From positions 1 to 34,400 of the IMG/VR virus record IMGVR_UViG_3300040801_004874: 34,400 nt of DNA; one strand, given 5' to 3'. The stretch's first letter is position 1, and every line of letters begins with the position of its first letter. Below the pieces are notes generated by a model. That model made no database searches and was not told the DNA's origin. It saw only the letters and a program-made list of their open reading frames with translations. Origin of the DNA: a virus. The position numbers and the translations under genes were made by a program. Shown piece after piece: positions 22,117 to 30,844 of the stretch.

Positions 22117-22535
22117 TTGACGGCACATTGAATGTAAGACACTCATTAGAAAAGCAATCCCTAGAACTTATGGACAACATTTTGCACATGGGTTGCTTCG
22201 AAAGGTTTGCTTGGGCTGGTGCTACAGCTGCAAGGCTAAAAGACTCATTATCGATAATGCTTAAGGGGCTATCAAGGCCAGAATGCCAAGATCAGCTAAA
22301 AGGAAAAGAAGAGCTATTCAACGCTTATCAAGCGGTTATTGAATCACCTACAGAGCTAAACTGGATGGCTCTAGCTAAAGAGGCGCAAAAGTGTCTTATG
22401 GAGATTATGGCCAAAAGAATGGCGATATGCTCAGCGTTAGAGTTCAGAAGAGATGAAGAAAACTATATTGATATAGCTGCAAAAACATTTAATAAAAAGC
22501 GAAAGCTAATGGAAAATGGTTTTGAGAGTGTATGA
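22113..22535 (+). CDS. Hypothetical protein (140 aa)
   Basis: Coupled to the previous gene through ATGA overlap with an AGAGGG ribosome site. Helical, Met/Ala/Lys-rich, no membrane segment or motif I recognise. It is tightly linked to the tail completion gene, which suggests co-expression late in infection; function unknown. Confidence 0.6.
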   Translation: MIDGTLNVRHSLEKQSLELMDNILHMGCFERFAWAGATAARLKDSLSIMLKGLSRPECQDQLKGKEELFNAYQAVIESPTELNWMALAKEAQKCLMEIMAKRMAICSALEFRRDEENYIDIAAKTFNKKRKLMENGFESV

Positions 22536-22561
22536 CTGTTCTCGATGGTTGGCTTGTGAGC

Positions 22562-22590
22562 TTGACAAAATAAATCCATTAGATTTTAAT
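22562..22590 (+). promoter_or_regulatory. Strong promoter of the KilA-N gene
   Basis: Exact TTGACA (22562-22567), 17-nt spacer, TTTAAT (22585-22590). The spacer and -10 box lie within the first of two tandem palindromes (22572-22596), so a protein bound there would block polymerase. Confidence 0.75.
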
Positions 22591-22621
22591 GGATTTAAAT
22601 CCATTAGATTTTAATGGATTT
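22572..22621. promoter_or_regulatory. Two tandem palindromic operators
   Basis: Two identical 25-bp copies, 22572-22596 and 22597-22621, abut. Each has perfect 10-bp arms AAATCCATTA / TAATGGATTT around GATTT. They cover the -10 box and the start site of the KilA-N promoter. A further hairpin CCCACC/GGTGGG (about 22625-22639) follows in the leader. Most likely the operator of a repressor, possibly the KilA-N protein itself. Confidence 0.7.
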
Positions 22622-22668
22622 GTGCCCACCTTAGGTGGGTGGTTGAGAGTAGCAACCACGGAGTAATT

Positions 22669-23397
22669 ATGAAGTTCGTAAAGGGAAAAAACAAGTACAA
22701 TATACTTGGTCTAGAAATTTCTTACATGTATAGCGCAGAATGCAAATATTTAAATATTTCTGATATTGCGTGTATGAAGGAAAGTAAGTCAAATAAAGAT
22801 AGCATCGTTCAAAACTGGCTTAAGTCTAAAAATACAGTTAATTTAATAGCTAACGCTGAAAAGATACAATACGGCACAACATCTATAGAATACAAAGAAC
22901 CGTTCTCTATGGACATATATAAGGACGGAAAATCCATAATCACAAAACGGGGAAGGTCTGGCGGTATATACGCTCAAGAATGGATAGTTTCTAAGTTCTT
23001 AGAACACTTGTTTCCTGAGAAGGGCTATTTAATTGGTCAGCTGTTTGGGGATGAATGCAAAAAAGCTCAAAAACGCATAGAGCTTACCAGAATAAGAGAG
23101 CAGGTAAAATCACTTCTTAGCGAAGTTAAGCCTGATGCCAACTTTTTTCATATGACAAACATTCATGAAATAGTAAACATAGAGATAACTGGTCACAAAG
23201 CAAAAGCTTTTGCAGCGTCTATAGGTGAAGAAGCTGGATATTGCCCAAGCAATGACTTTTCTTTAGATCAACTTAATGAAGCCATAGACATTTACAAGAT
23301 GGCAATTAAGAAACTTAAAAGTGGTGAATATCACTCAAAAGAAATGCTTATTGCTCACAGGAGCAGAAAAAGCGATCTTATGGCTCTTTCTTTATAG
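22669..23397 (+). CDS. KilA-N domain protein, probable phage regulator
   Basis: ATG 22669 is chosen over an in-frame GTG at 22639 because GGAG lies 5 nt upstream and the GTG is within a leader hairpin. The 242-residue product has a KilA-N-like N-terminal domain: YLNISDIACM (the a-D-I-n type helix, about 27-36), IVQNWLKSKNTVNLI (about 45-59), and RGRSGGIYAQEWIVSKFLEHLFPE (about 92-115, in outline), where G-G-x-Y/W-x-h-x-x-h-A-x-x-F is the usual motif. KilA-N proteins are DNA-binding regulators and antirepressors of large phages. The C-terminal half is helical. It is a lone gene with a repressible promoter in the middle of virion genes, typical of an inserted regulatory cassette. Confidence 0.75.
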   Translation: MKFVKGKNKYNILGLEISYMYSAECKYLNISDIACMKESKSNKDSIVQNWLKSKNTVNLIANAEKIQYGTTSIEYKEPFSMDIYKDGKSIITKRGRSGGIYAQEWIVSKFLEHLFPEKGYLIGQLFGDECKKAQKRIELTRIREQVKSLLSEVKPDANFFHMTNIHEIVNIEITGHKAKAFAASIGEEAGYCPSNDFSLDQLNEAIDIYKMAIKKLKSGEYHSKEMLIAHRSRKSDLMALSL

Positions 23398-23440
23398 GCA
23401 GAGTTTCTTCTTTTGGTAAGTCTTTCTCTTTCTCACCAAA

Positions 23441-23471
23441 AAGAAAACCCCCTTCCGTTTAAGGAAGAGGG
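23441..23471 (-). terminator. Terminator of the leftward fibre genes
   Basis: CCCCCTTCC (23448-23456) pairs with GGAAGAGGG (23463-23471) with T-rich tail on the leftward strand. Immediately to its left two dispersed motif copies face each other (23405-23420 and 23432-23447), forming an 8-bp stem between the convergent genes. Confidence 0.75.
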
Positions 23472-23491
23472 CTAATAATAGCAAGATCAAT

Positions 23492-24001
23492 CTACAAAGA
23501 TTGAAAGAACCCGCTAACGCTAGTCACAGCCCAGTTGGCTGTAGCGCCCGCAGAGGATGCATACAAAGAAATTGCTGCGCCTGGCTGAGTTGATTGAATT
23601 GACGCGGACTCGCTAGTCCCTGATGATCCAGAAATAGTTTGTGTTGTTCCAGGCTCAACGATGAAGTTAAATGAGCTTCCAAGGCCAGCACCAGAAATAA
23701 CCACAGTATCTCCAACAGCTGGATCGGCTGGGAGCGTTAAGGTACAAACACCCGTTGAGTTAACTGAATAGCGGTTATTAGAAACAGTTTGTTGCGTTGT
23801 AGCTGTAACTACAATGGTTGGAAAAGATATGCCTGTAGGAAGAGCTGTAGATACGAACTCTCCGTTACCATTGTCTTTAAGGAAATAGTTAGTACCCGCA
23901 GATGCGCTTGCATTAGAATTAATACAAGACGATATGCCGTTCTCTATAGATAGTAATCCATTGCCCGATATGGTACCAATTGCACCAGTGTATATAGCCA
24001 T
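23492..24001 (-). CDS. Fibre-like beta-structured protein (paralogue of 24014-24427)
   Basis: 169 residues, Ser/Thr/Gly/Ala-rich and beta-prone, with no charged core, as in small phage appendage proteins. The segment RYSVNSTGVCTLTLP (about 77-91) followed by VGDTVVISG, QTISGSSG, and the ending W..TSVSGFF parallels GYFLTQGNALVSMLLP, DGDISIIR, QQISISG and W..LEVVGFF in the next gene. So the two are diverged duplicates. Probably a capsid or tail decoration protein or trimeric fibre tip. Function unproven. Confidence 0.6.
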   Translation of the reverse strand: MAIYTGAIGTISGNGLLSIENGISSCINSNASASAGTNYFLKDNGNGEFVSTALPTGISFPTIVVTATTQQTVSNNRYSVNSTGVCTLTLPADPAVGDTVVISGAGLGSSFNFIVEPGTTQTISGSSGTSESASIQSTQPGAAISLYASSAGATANWAVTSVSGFFQSL

Positions 24002-24013
24002 ATGACCCTCTCT

Positions 24014-24427
24014 CTAATTAAAAAAACCTACAACTTCTAATGAACGCCAAGTAGACGTGCTTTCGCTATAAACGAATGTTACTGAAGCCCCAACAAATGG
24101 GGTTGTGAACCCTTGGCCAAATCCTTTTGATATTCCACTTATAGATATTTGCTGACTACCGATGCACGAAACCCCAAAACCAGATATTGCAGGGGTTGTT
24201 GTGGGAACCACACACCTTATAATAGAGATATCGCCATCAGATGGGCTGGAAGGTAAAAGCATGGACACAAGCGCATTGCCTTGAGTTAAAAAATACCCTG
24301 TATTTGGCTGCATAGTGGTATTAGAGTTAACACTTAGCCAAGTTATAATTCCTGATGGTGTTGATTTTGGGATGTTAATAATTGTTGAGCTATTGGCTCG
24401 TGCATTGGAAATTGTCAATACAGACAT
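24014..24427 (-). CDS. Fibre-like beta-structured protein (137 aa)
   Basis: Shares the Y-F-L...L-L-P...G-D-I/T...I-S-G...W...V-G-F-F pattern with its downstream neighbour and starts at ATG 24427. It is divergent from the DUF2213 gene with 78 bp between; that gap holds no strong promoter that I can fix, only a TTAACA with a poor -10 rightward. Likely a virion surface protein; no enzymatic motif. Confidence 0.6.
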   Translation of the reverse strand: MSVLTISNARANSSTIINIPKSTPSGIITWLSVNSNTTMQPNTGYFLTQGNALVSMLLPSSPSDGDISIIRCVVPTTTPAISGFGVSCIGSQQISISGISKGFGQGFTTPFVGASVTFVYSESTSTWRSLEVVGFFN

Positions 24428-24505
24428 ATTTACGCCTATTTATGTAGAAATTTATACCACTCAATTAACACAAAAGTTATTTAGTAGGCATAAGAGGTAA
24501 TAAAT

Positions 24506-25687
24506 ATGGCAAATAATATTTCACAACAACGTTCAGCTAGAATTTGCATTGATTCAATGCAAGCAACAGACGGGAAAGCGTCTATAGATGACAAGGGAAT
24601 CCTTAGGGGTCTATGCCCTGTAACTAGGTGTGGGGTATTTTTATACATGAACCCTGATGGTACCGAGCGAAGGGAGCTTAGACCAAGAGACGAGGTTTTT
24701 TCACCTCATGCGCTTGAAAGCATGAAGATGATACCAATAACCCTAAACCATCCACTAGAAGGATATGTAGATGCTAATATTGCCAAGAGAGACGGTATAG
24801 GCTCTACTGGAGAAACGATTAAAGAAGCTGGAGACTTTGTGTTTTCCAGCATAATGGTTTACGATCCCAAGGCTATAGAGGCAATAAGAACAAATCGCAT
24901 ATGCGAATTGTCTCTAGGATACGTTTCAGACATAGAAGATATTGCTGGAGAATATGAAGGCGAGGTCTATGACTGCATACAGAGGAACATAAAATACAAT
25001 CACTTAAGCGTGGTGGAGAAAGGTAGAGCTGGAAGCAACGTAAGAATAATTACTGATGGAGTGTGTATGTCTAAAAATGACAAGCAAGAGATTCCTAGGG
25101 ATCCTGAATTAAAGGCCCCTATGAGTGCTCAAACTCTTAACAACGAGTTCTTCACAAGCATACAACGGGTAGATTCTCGCGTTGATGCTATAGAGGCCGC
25201 TGTGAAGGGAATAGGCGATAAAGTGGATTCGTTTATCGAGAAAATGGAAAAGAGAAAAGAAGACGAGGAAGAGAAGGAAGACTCATGCGTCCATAGCGCT
25301 GAGAATAAGCTCAAGGAAGATAGCGCCGAAGTAGAGGCTCTTGCAGCTCGACGCGCAAAATACCTTGTAGAAGCTTATTCGAGGATGCCATTCGATGAAG
25401 CTCACAGCCTATCTACCAAAAAAACAAATGAGATTCGAGACGCTGTTATCGCTAGCTTGTGTCGAAACGACTCTATATCTCTTGAAGGAAAGAGCGATGA
25501 TTATATAGAAGCTTTTTTTGATATTAATTTTAAACGCAAAAGTGTTGCTGAAAAAAATGATGGCAAATTTTCCAGCTCAATAAGGGCTAGAGAGAGCATC
25601 GCACCAAAGACAGACTCTACAGAGAAACCAAAAATTAAGTTTGCCAAGGATGTAGTTCCAGCAGCGTTGAATATAGAGAGGGAATAA
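24506..25687 (+). CDS. DUF2213 capsid maturation protein (probable scaffold/protease)
   Basis: 393 residues. The first 180 match DUF2213: GVFLYMNPDGTERRELRP (about 47-64), MKMIPITLNHP (about 75-85), IMVYDPKAIEAI (about 111-122), ELSLGYVSDIE and NHLSVVEKGRAG (about 167-178), with the H-x..S-x..E/G pattern of prohead proteases. The C-terminal 200 residues are charged, with a predicted coiled coil (about 230-275, EKMEKRKEDEEEKED), which suits an internal scaffold. It lies directly upstream of the cement and capsid genes. AGAGGT provides a ribosome site. Confidence 0.85.
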   Translation: MANNISQQRSARICIDSMQATDGKASIDDKGILRGLCPVTRCGVFLYMNPDGTERRELRPRDEVFSPHALESMKMIPITLNHPLEGYVDANIAKRDGIGSTGETIKEAGDFVFSSIMVYDPKAIEAIRTNRICELSLGYVSDIEDIAGEYEGEVYDCIQRNIKYNHLSVVEKGRAGSNVRIITDGVCMSKNDKQEIPRDPELKAPMSAQTLNNEFFTSIQRVDSRVDAIEAAVKGIGDKVDSFIEKMEKRKEDEEEKEDSCVHSAENKLKEDSAEVEALAARRAKYLVEAYSRMPFDEAHSLSTKKTNEIRDAVIASLCRNDSISLEGKSDDYIEAFFDINFKRKSVAEKNDGKFSSSIRARESIAPKTDSTEKPKIKFAKDVVPAALNIERE

Positions 25688-25689
25688 AT

Positions 25690-26616
25690 ATGAGTTTACC
25701 AGTTTATGGCGGGGTAATGGGGCAGACGAAAGTTATTTCCCTATTTAATTCAGCTGTTGCAGGACAAATTAACTATGATTCTGGAGCACACAGAACAATT
25801 AATTCTTTTGCAGCTCTTGAGACTATTTATGCGGGTCTAGCCGTTTACACAGCCCCCGCTTTCGTGCCATCTCCAGCCCAAATAAAGGCTTACAAAGGTG
25901 GAGATTGGTTCGTGCAGCTTCCACGCGCTGCTACAGGAGTTATGACACTGCCAAGCGGTATAAGTGAAAACTCCATAACCAATATAACGCTTAACGGTGT
26001 TGGGCTTACTCCTATAGTGGCTACTTCGACAATCACAAGCGACAACTTAGACCAAGTTGCGAACGCTATAGCAGGTCAGCCAAATATAACGTCTGTAACT
26101 CGAGACTACTCAAACAACACGTTAACAATATTTGCTACCGCGGGGAACACTGTTGATATTAGCGTTGCTACAACGCAAATTGGTGGAGCAACTGGCCCAA
26201 TAGATTACTGGATAGTGTCTTCAAGCGTAGTTGGTACATTTTGGGGTGTTGCTGTTTGGAACGTTAACTCGACAAACACTTACACGCCTCAAGGCTATCC
26301 AGCTGCTATTTCTGGAAGCGTTGTCCCATATTTGCCCGGCCAACCTGTGCAGGTAATGCAATGGGGTAAAATAAACGTGGCTCCAGAGCCTACTAACTCC
26401 AGTTTAGTGGCTTCGCCTGTAACAAATGGCTCTCCAGTATATGTAAGGACGACTGCAACCTCGGTCAACCCTATTATTGGAGCTTTTAGGACTGATGATG
26501 ACGGAGGAACCGCCATATTAGTGCCCGCATACGCAGCTCAATGGGTATACGGTAACGCTTCTCAGCAAGGCGGAACGACAGCTGTTTTGAACGTATCTTG
26601 CATGCAGGGGGGCTAA
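25690..26616 (+). CDS. Structural cement-like capsid protein
   Basis: 308 residues, start 2 nt after the previous stop. The N-terminal SLPVYGGVMGQTKVISLFNS and SFAALETIYAGLAVY resemble phage capsid cement proteins encoded between DUF2213 and DUF2184 genes. A Thr/Asn-rich beta insertion (about 80-165, with ITNITLNGVGLTPIVATS) looks like a surface domain of the same kind as those inserted in the sheath. Probably stabilises the capsid lattice. The call depends on gene order plus the N-terminal pattern. Confidence 0.7.
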   Translation: MSLPVYGGVMGQTKVISLFNSAVAGQINYDSGAHRTINSFAALETIYAGLAVYTAPAFVPSPAQIKAYKGGDWFVQLPRAATGVMTLPSGISENSITNITLNGVGLTPIVATSTITSDNLDQVANAIAGQPNITSVTRDYSNNTLTIFATAGNTVDISVATTQIGGATGPIDYWIVSSSVVGTFWGVAVWNVNSTNTYTPQGYPAAISGSVVPYLPGQPVQVMQWGKINVAPEPTNSSLVASPVTNGSPVYVRTTATSVNPIIGAFRTDDDGGTAILVPAYAAQWVYGNASQQGGTTAVLNVSCMQGG

Positions 26617-26617
26617 T

Positions 26618-27907
26618 ATGGGACATGAAATTGATATAACTAAAGACTTTGAGCGGGAAACTAAGAGCTTTTCCCCTCTTAACATAGATGCAGCAATCGA
26701 CAAAGCTAAAGAGAGATGCGACGGGCTTTCTCCTTTGGTGAGTAAGAAAAAATACTCTATAGCGCTTTCAAACACTTTTAAGTATGGTGTTAAGACAGAT
26801 GCTTCGGGAGTACAAGTACCGATAGCTAACAAGAATATTAGGTCTAGAAAAGAGCAGAAAGAACGCAATGATGCTTTTGTTCGTATGGTTATGAACAATG
26901 ATCCTGAGTATCTTGCACATTTATTGACGAACACTTACGGCTCTCCTCAAGGAAGCTGGCCGCTTGAAAGCCATATATCTGCGTATTCGCCTAATTATCG
27001 ATGCGACTTTGCTGAGGGAAGCATTTACTTCGCTCGAGAGCTTGAGTACTTCCAAGCTGTTTCCAAGGATATCTTGTACCCAGCTGCAAACTACAACCAA
27101 ATTTGGGGGATAGATTCATCGGCTGGTGGTGGTGCTAGTAGGACTACTTACAGCAGCTACGACTTTCAAGGAAGTCCTGCGATAGTGCAAGACAACTCGA
27201 ACGTTACGCCACTTATAAATATGACTGGACAACAGTATTCCATGAATATTTATACGATTAGAGTAGGATTCCTAAAGACCTTCCAAGAAATCCGCGCTGC
27301 TATATTTGCCAATAAGCCTTTTGACACTATGCAAATATCTACCGCTCGTATGGCTGTAGAACAGTACATAGACAAGATGGCGTTCTTGGGCAACTCGCTC
27401 TATGAATTGCCAGGCTTAATGACTATCAACGGGGCTACAGCTTTAGCGCCTTCTGGTGGAACAACTTTCGCTGACAAGATTGCTGCGGGTAATCCAGGCG
27501 GAATTCAAGCAGACCTTCTTGCGGGCGTATCTGCAATAGCTAATGGAAGCTTGATGACTCAAACACCAGATACTCTTATATTGCCTATATCAACATATAT
27601 CCAGTTGTTTGGCACTCCAAGAAGCGATAACTCTGATACCACTATCGGATCATACTTCATGCAGAACAACCCATGCATAACGCGTGTGTTCTGGTCTCAG
27701 TGGCTGTCTGGCGTATCGTCAACAGGAACAGACGCTTACGTTATGTTTGATAGCAGCGAAGAGAGAATTCGCACAGTTATCCCAATGCCTTACACACAAC
27801 ATGCGCCAGTCCTTGAAGATACCGCGTATAAGGTTGTTACAGAAACACGTTTTGGTGGCGTAGCTTGCTACTACCCAAACTCTGTTGCTTACATGGTTGG
27901 CATTTAG
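26618..27907 (+). CDS. Major capsid protein, DUF2184 family
   Basis: 429 residues, starting one base after the cement gene stop. DUF2184 marks include ARELEYFQAVSKDILYP (about 140-156), a QYSMNIYTIRVGFLKT stretch, ARMAVEQYIDKMAFLGNSLYELPGL (about 244-268, in outline), LPISTYIQLFG and the C-terminal TRFGGVACYYPNSVAYM. It builds the HK97-fold shell. A copy of the dispersed motif at 26727-26742 is translated as SPLVSK. The gene is closed by its own terminator, so the DUF2213-cement-capsid trio is one unit. Confidence 0.9.
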   Translation: MGHEIDITKDFERETKSFSPLNIDAAIDKAKERCDGLSPLVSKKKYSIALSNTFKYGVKTDASGVQVPIANKNIRSRKEQKERNDAFVRMVMNNDPEYLAHLLTNTYGSPQGSWPLESHISAYSPNYRCDFAEGSIYFARELEYFQAVSKDILYPAANYNQIWGIDSSAGGGASRTTYSSYDFQGSPAIVQDNSNVTPLINMTGQQYSMNIYTIRVGFLKTFQEIRAAIFANKPFDTMQISTARMAVEQYIDKMAFLGNSLYELPGLMTINGATALAPSGGTTFADKIAAGNPGGIQADLLAGVSAIANGSLMTQTPDTLILPISTYIQLFGTPRSDNSDTTIGSYFMQNNPCITRVFWSQWLSGVSSTGTDAYVMFDSSEERIRTVIPMPYTQHAPVLEDTAYKVVTETRFGGVACYYPNSVAYMVGI

Positions 27908-27938
27908 TCACTAAAAATTGCATTAAATGTAATAATCG

Positions 27939-27973
27939 AAATAGCTCTGCACTAAGTGTTGGGCTATTTTTTT
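27939..27973 (+). terminator. Terminator after the major capsid gene
   Basis: AAATAGC (27939-27945) pairs with GCTATTT (27963-27969) around an inner CACT/AGTG stem, followed by a T-run. Confidence 0.75.
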
Positions 27974-27998
27974 ATATCCATTAATTATGGGAGCTTAT

Positions 27999-28439
27999 AT
28001 GCCAAGAAAGCGAGCTGAAAGCGACACGGAAGAAAAGCTATATTTTGTAAAAAACAAAAGTAAAATGAATCGATGCGCTTCAGGGGACACACCAAAAACA
28101 GAAGACCCGCTAGCAAGCCCATCTTATGAAGTGGTTAGGATAGAGCAAGGGTATAATGCGTTTACACAAGAACAGATGGATATAATAAATAAGTGTTCGT
28201 ATACAAAGGACAAGTTCGGAGAAGGTGAGTTCAAATGGTTCGTCATCATGGACGAAGAAGAGTTTAGCAGTGATAGGCGGATAGAGGCAGTATTAAGAGA
28301 CACAAAGCAAATATCTATGCTCCAATACTTATTAAGCAAAGCTAAGTCATCGACCCTCATTAAAACGATAGAAGATCGAATGCCCGCGCACTTAAACAAA
28401 GAGCAATGGGCGCCTCCTGAGCCTATGTCGTCACTATAG
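27999..28439 (+). CDS. Hypothetical charged protein (146 aa) after capsid gene
   Basis: I choose ATG 27999, 5 nt after GGGAG, rather than the in-frame ATG at 27987. The protein begins MPRKRAESDTEEKL, is strongly charged, and has a central YEVVRIEQGYNAFTQEQMDIIN segment (about 41-62, in outline). No known family. Position after the capsid gene might indicate a head-associated or head-fibre protein. Its stop abuts the stop of the convergent tail collar-like gene within CTATAG (28434-28439), and there is no terminator between them. Confidence 0.6.
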   Translation: MPRKRAESDTEEKLYFVKNKSKMNRCASGDTPKTEDPLASPSYEVVRIEQGYNAFTQEQMDIINKCSYTKDKFGEGEFKWFVIMDEEEFSSDRRIEAVLRDTKQISMLQYLLSKAKSSTLIKTIEDRMPAHLNKEQWAPPEPMSSL

Positions 28440-29036
28440 CTTAATAGCTATAATTCCTATAGAGGTCACAGGCCTCCAAGACCCCCATTGAGGGGCCGAA
28501 TATGTAGCTGTGCTTGTGGTTGATTTCTTGAAGTTTGTTAGATATGGCACAGCATTTCCAATAGTTGTACCCGATTCACCAGCGAATACCGAGGTTATGG
28601 TATGAGAGTGTGGCGTAAGCTGATCAGCGGCCATTTTCCACGAACCAGTTCCTGAAAACTGGGCACCACTATTATATAGTTGAGTCCCTCCTACTGTAAA
28701 TTGTCCATCATCAGAAACAACGCCTAAGATACTATCTCCAGCAGTGTCGACTATTTGCCACCCTACAGGGGCTGAATTGCTGTAGAACCAAGTAGTGGTG
28801 CCTGGCAAGAATCCAACATTAGTTATATCCGTGGTATATGGAAGGCCGCCCCGCCATAACATTATTTTGTCTGAAGGGTCTATAGAGGTAGCTGTAGGGA
28901 ACAATGACAGTGATATAGTCCAAACACTCTGCATAGTGGATCGATAGTCTTGGTTCACACCTCTAGACACTATAATAGCATCTGTAGGTTGAAGGGGTAA
29001 TGGAGCTTGAGGAAGTGCTTGCACTGTTATTGTCAC
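28434..29036 (-). CDS. Tail collar-like short fibre protein
   Basis: 200 residues. The WFYSNSAPVGWQIVDTAGDSILGV stretch (about 84-107, in outline), the GSWKMAADQLTPHSH (about 130-144) and final WGSWRPVTSIGIIAIKL match the phage tail collar fold seen in short tail fibres and receptor-binding tips: A-P-x-G-W, G-D-x-h-L-G, L-x-x-H-x-H, and W-R-P...G-I-I. It may trimerise on the virion surface. Divergent from the baseplate genes at 29095. Confidence 0.75.
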   Translation of the reverse strand: MTITVQALPQAPLPLQPTDAIIVSRGVNQDYRSTMQSVWTISLSLFPTATSIDPSDKIMLWRGGLPYTTDITNVGFLPGTTTWFYSNSAPVGWQIVDTAGDSILGVVSDDGQFTVGGTQLYNSGAQFSGTGSWKMAADQLTPHSHTITSVFAGESGTTIGNAVPYLTNFKKSTTSTATYSAPQWGSWRPVTSIGIIAIKL

Positions 29037-29094
29037 GTATGTACCCTAATAATTATTTAAACTCATTACAATAATACCATAAACAGGAGAGGAC

Positions 29095-29442
29095 GTGCCA
29101 AAAGAAATAATTGTTCCAGACGCTCCTTTCTCATCAACATCTATACTACTTTCTGGAATATCTGTTGTTATTTCTTTTTACTGGAACGAGCCTTTTAGAT
29201 TCTGGTCTATGTCCATATCATTCCAAGATGTGCCTATCATAGAAGGCTTTGCCATCATGACAAATAGCTGTGTAAGCTATTCATGGGGGTACAAGCTACA
29301 GGCAATCAACGAAGACTTTGGCGCAATATACTGCATGAATACAGATCTTTCCGATGATCCAGTAGAGAGGTTTTCTTTTGGTAAGACAGCTTTACTCCTG
29401 TATTATTCGGCAGAAGAGCTGCTAGCGGAGTCTATAGCGTGA
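29095..29442 (+). CDS. Baseplate plug-like protein (DUF6983 type)
   Basis: 115 residues from GTG 29095 with AGGAG 5 nt upstream. The outline matches small baseplate plug proteins: PKEIIVPDAPFSSTSILLSG, then FYWNEPFRFWSMSISFQDVP (about 29-48, in outline), EGFAIMTNSCV and ALLLYYSAEEL. Such proteins fill the centre of the baseplate under the tube. First gene of a tight rightward set (plug, hub, unknown, spike). A dispersed motif copy (29371-29385) is translated as FSFGK. Confidence 0.65.
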   Translation: MPKEIIVPDAPFSSTSILLSGISVVISFYWNEPFRFWSMSISFQDVPIIEGFAIMTNSCVSYSWGYKLQAINEDFGAIYCMNTDLSDDPVERFSFGKTALLLYYSAEELLAESIA

Positions 29443-30386
29443 TCAATTTCGGAAAAGCTTACGAGATAAGGTTTTACAGAAGTGATGATAGATCAAAAGA
29501 TCAAGAGCCATACTTAACAATATTATCAGACCAAAAGAACATGTTAAGGGTAACTTTCGAGGCAAAGAAGAGCTATCTCTCTTCATTGTCACGAAACACC
29601 ATGACTCTAATAATATACAATCTAAAACAAGGCACTAGAGATCTTATAAGAGACGCTAACGACTATGTAGAGTTTAAAGCGGGTTGGAGAGGAAGGCCTC
29701 TAAAGACTGTTTTTAGGGGAATTGCTCTAGCTGTAAATCATAAGGTGTCCCCACCAGATGCCGTAACAGAGATTATATGTTTAGATGAGACTACAGGAAT
29801 AAATTCTTTTAATTCAGTAGGAGAATCTATAGACACATGGAGCTTTTCAGAAAATACGCCTGTTTATTTTGCTGTAGAAAAGATAATAAAAGAGAAGAAT
29901 TTAGATGTTGGATATAACGGAATAAACTTAAACAGTGTTCTTAAAAACGGCTACGCATCATCAGGTGCAAAGCTTGTAGATGTTCTTAAAGATTTAGTAA
30001 GTAGGGCTGAATCTTTTTTAACAATTAATGATGGACAGATAGAAATATACAGAAAAAATCTAGATGATCTTAGCGATGTAGAAACAAGCTTAGGAAGATC
30101 TTCCGCCATAATTGTAGATGAGCAAAACGGTATGATAGGGTATCCGCAGAGATTTGGAAATAACTTCAAAAATCCTTTCTTAATACGAGTTTTAGCGGCC
30201 GACTACAAGAATTCTTGGAGGTCTGTTATTCAGCTAGACGGCTCCATAAGACTATTTAAATATGTTTCAATAACATGTCCAGCTCTAAATGTAAGCAAAC
30301 AAACAGGTATTATTATAGGTATTTTGCATAGAGGGGACACGCACGGAGGCGTATGGCAAACGACAATAGACAGCTTAGGGGTATAA
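29439..30386 (+). CDS. Baseplate hub protein (gpD/gp27-like)
   Basis: 315 residues from GTG 29439, overlapping the previous stop in GTGA, with GGAG 8 nt upstream. N-terminal barrel (LRVTFEAKKSYLSSLSRNTMTLIIYNL, about 36-62, in outline), FKAGWRG, VFRGIALAVNH, then KLVDVLKDLVSRAESFLTINDGQIEIYRK (about 178-206, in outline) and a final IIIGILHRGDTHGGVWQTTIDS (in outline) fit the hub family that binds the spike. Order plug-hub-spike is that of related contractile phages. Confidence 0.8.
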   Translation: MINFGKAYEIRFYRSDDRSKDQEPYLTILSDQKNMLRVTFEAKKSYLSSLSRNTMTLIIYNLKQGTRDLIRDANDYVEFKAGWRGRPLKTVFRGIALAVNHKVSPPDAVTEIICLDETTGINSFNSVGESIDTWSFSENTPVYFAVEKIIKEKNLDVGYNGINLNSVLKNGYASSGAKLVDVLKDLVSRAESFLTINDGQIEIYRKNLDDLSDVETSLGRSSAIIVDEQNGMIGYPQRFGNNFKNPFLIRVLAADYKNSWRSVIQLDGSIRLFKYVSITCPALNVSKQTGIIIGILHRGDTHGGVWQTTIDSLGV

Positions 30387-30844
30387 TATCTATGGAGCAT
30401 TACATTGCTCGATACCGTCGTGTTCATGTTCTGAATGAACGTCTTTACATCGCTGAACAAATAGCCAAGCAAGGCCTGATCCCTAAAGAAATGGCTAAAG
30501 ACCATCTCAAAGAAATAAATAAGATTAAAAAAGAAATAAAAGCAGAGAAGCAGAGAATAAAAGAACGCTCAGGAGGCGGAAGTTTTGAGGGCTGCAATAA
30601 TATCGATAAGCCAGTGCATAAAAAAGCGATGTCTAGAAAAAGAAGCAAATCTTGTAAGACCGATAAGGGTGAAAAAGAAGAGCTTATTGAGAAGGATTTT
30701 GAGCACGATAACAATAATGAAATTATCTTAGATGATAATGATGAGGTCGATGAAGTAAGGTATGAATACGATTGCGAAGAGGAAGTAGACCTAAATTCCG
30801 ATGACTCGAATAGATGGGCGAGGGTGAGAGATGAAGAATATTAA
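30353..30844 (+). CDS. Hypothetical Lys/Asp-rich protein (163 aa)
   Basis: Overlaps the hub gene by 34 nt. ATG 30353 has GGAGG 3 nt upstream; a second candidate, ATG 30392, has AGGGG 10 nt upstream and gives MEHYIARYRRVH. The N-terminal part is a basic helix (about 15-72) and the C-terminal part is very acidic (D/E/N-rich, 105-163). No family recognised. Position between hub and spike suggests an assembly factor or minor baseplate part. Confidence 0.55.
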   Translation: MANDNRQLRGIISMEHYIARYRRVHVLNERLYIAEQIAKQGLIPKEMAKDHLKEINKIKKEIKAEKQRIKERSGGGSFEGCNNIDKPVHKKAMSRKRSKSCKTDKGEKEELIEKDFEHDNNNEIILDDNDEVDEVRYEYDCEEEVDLNSDDSNRWARVRDEEY

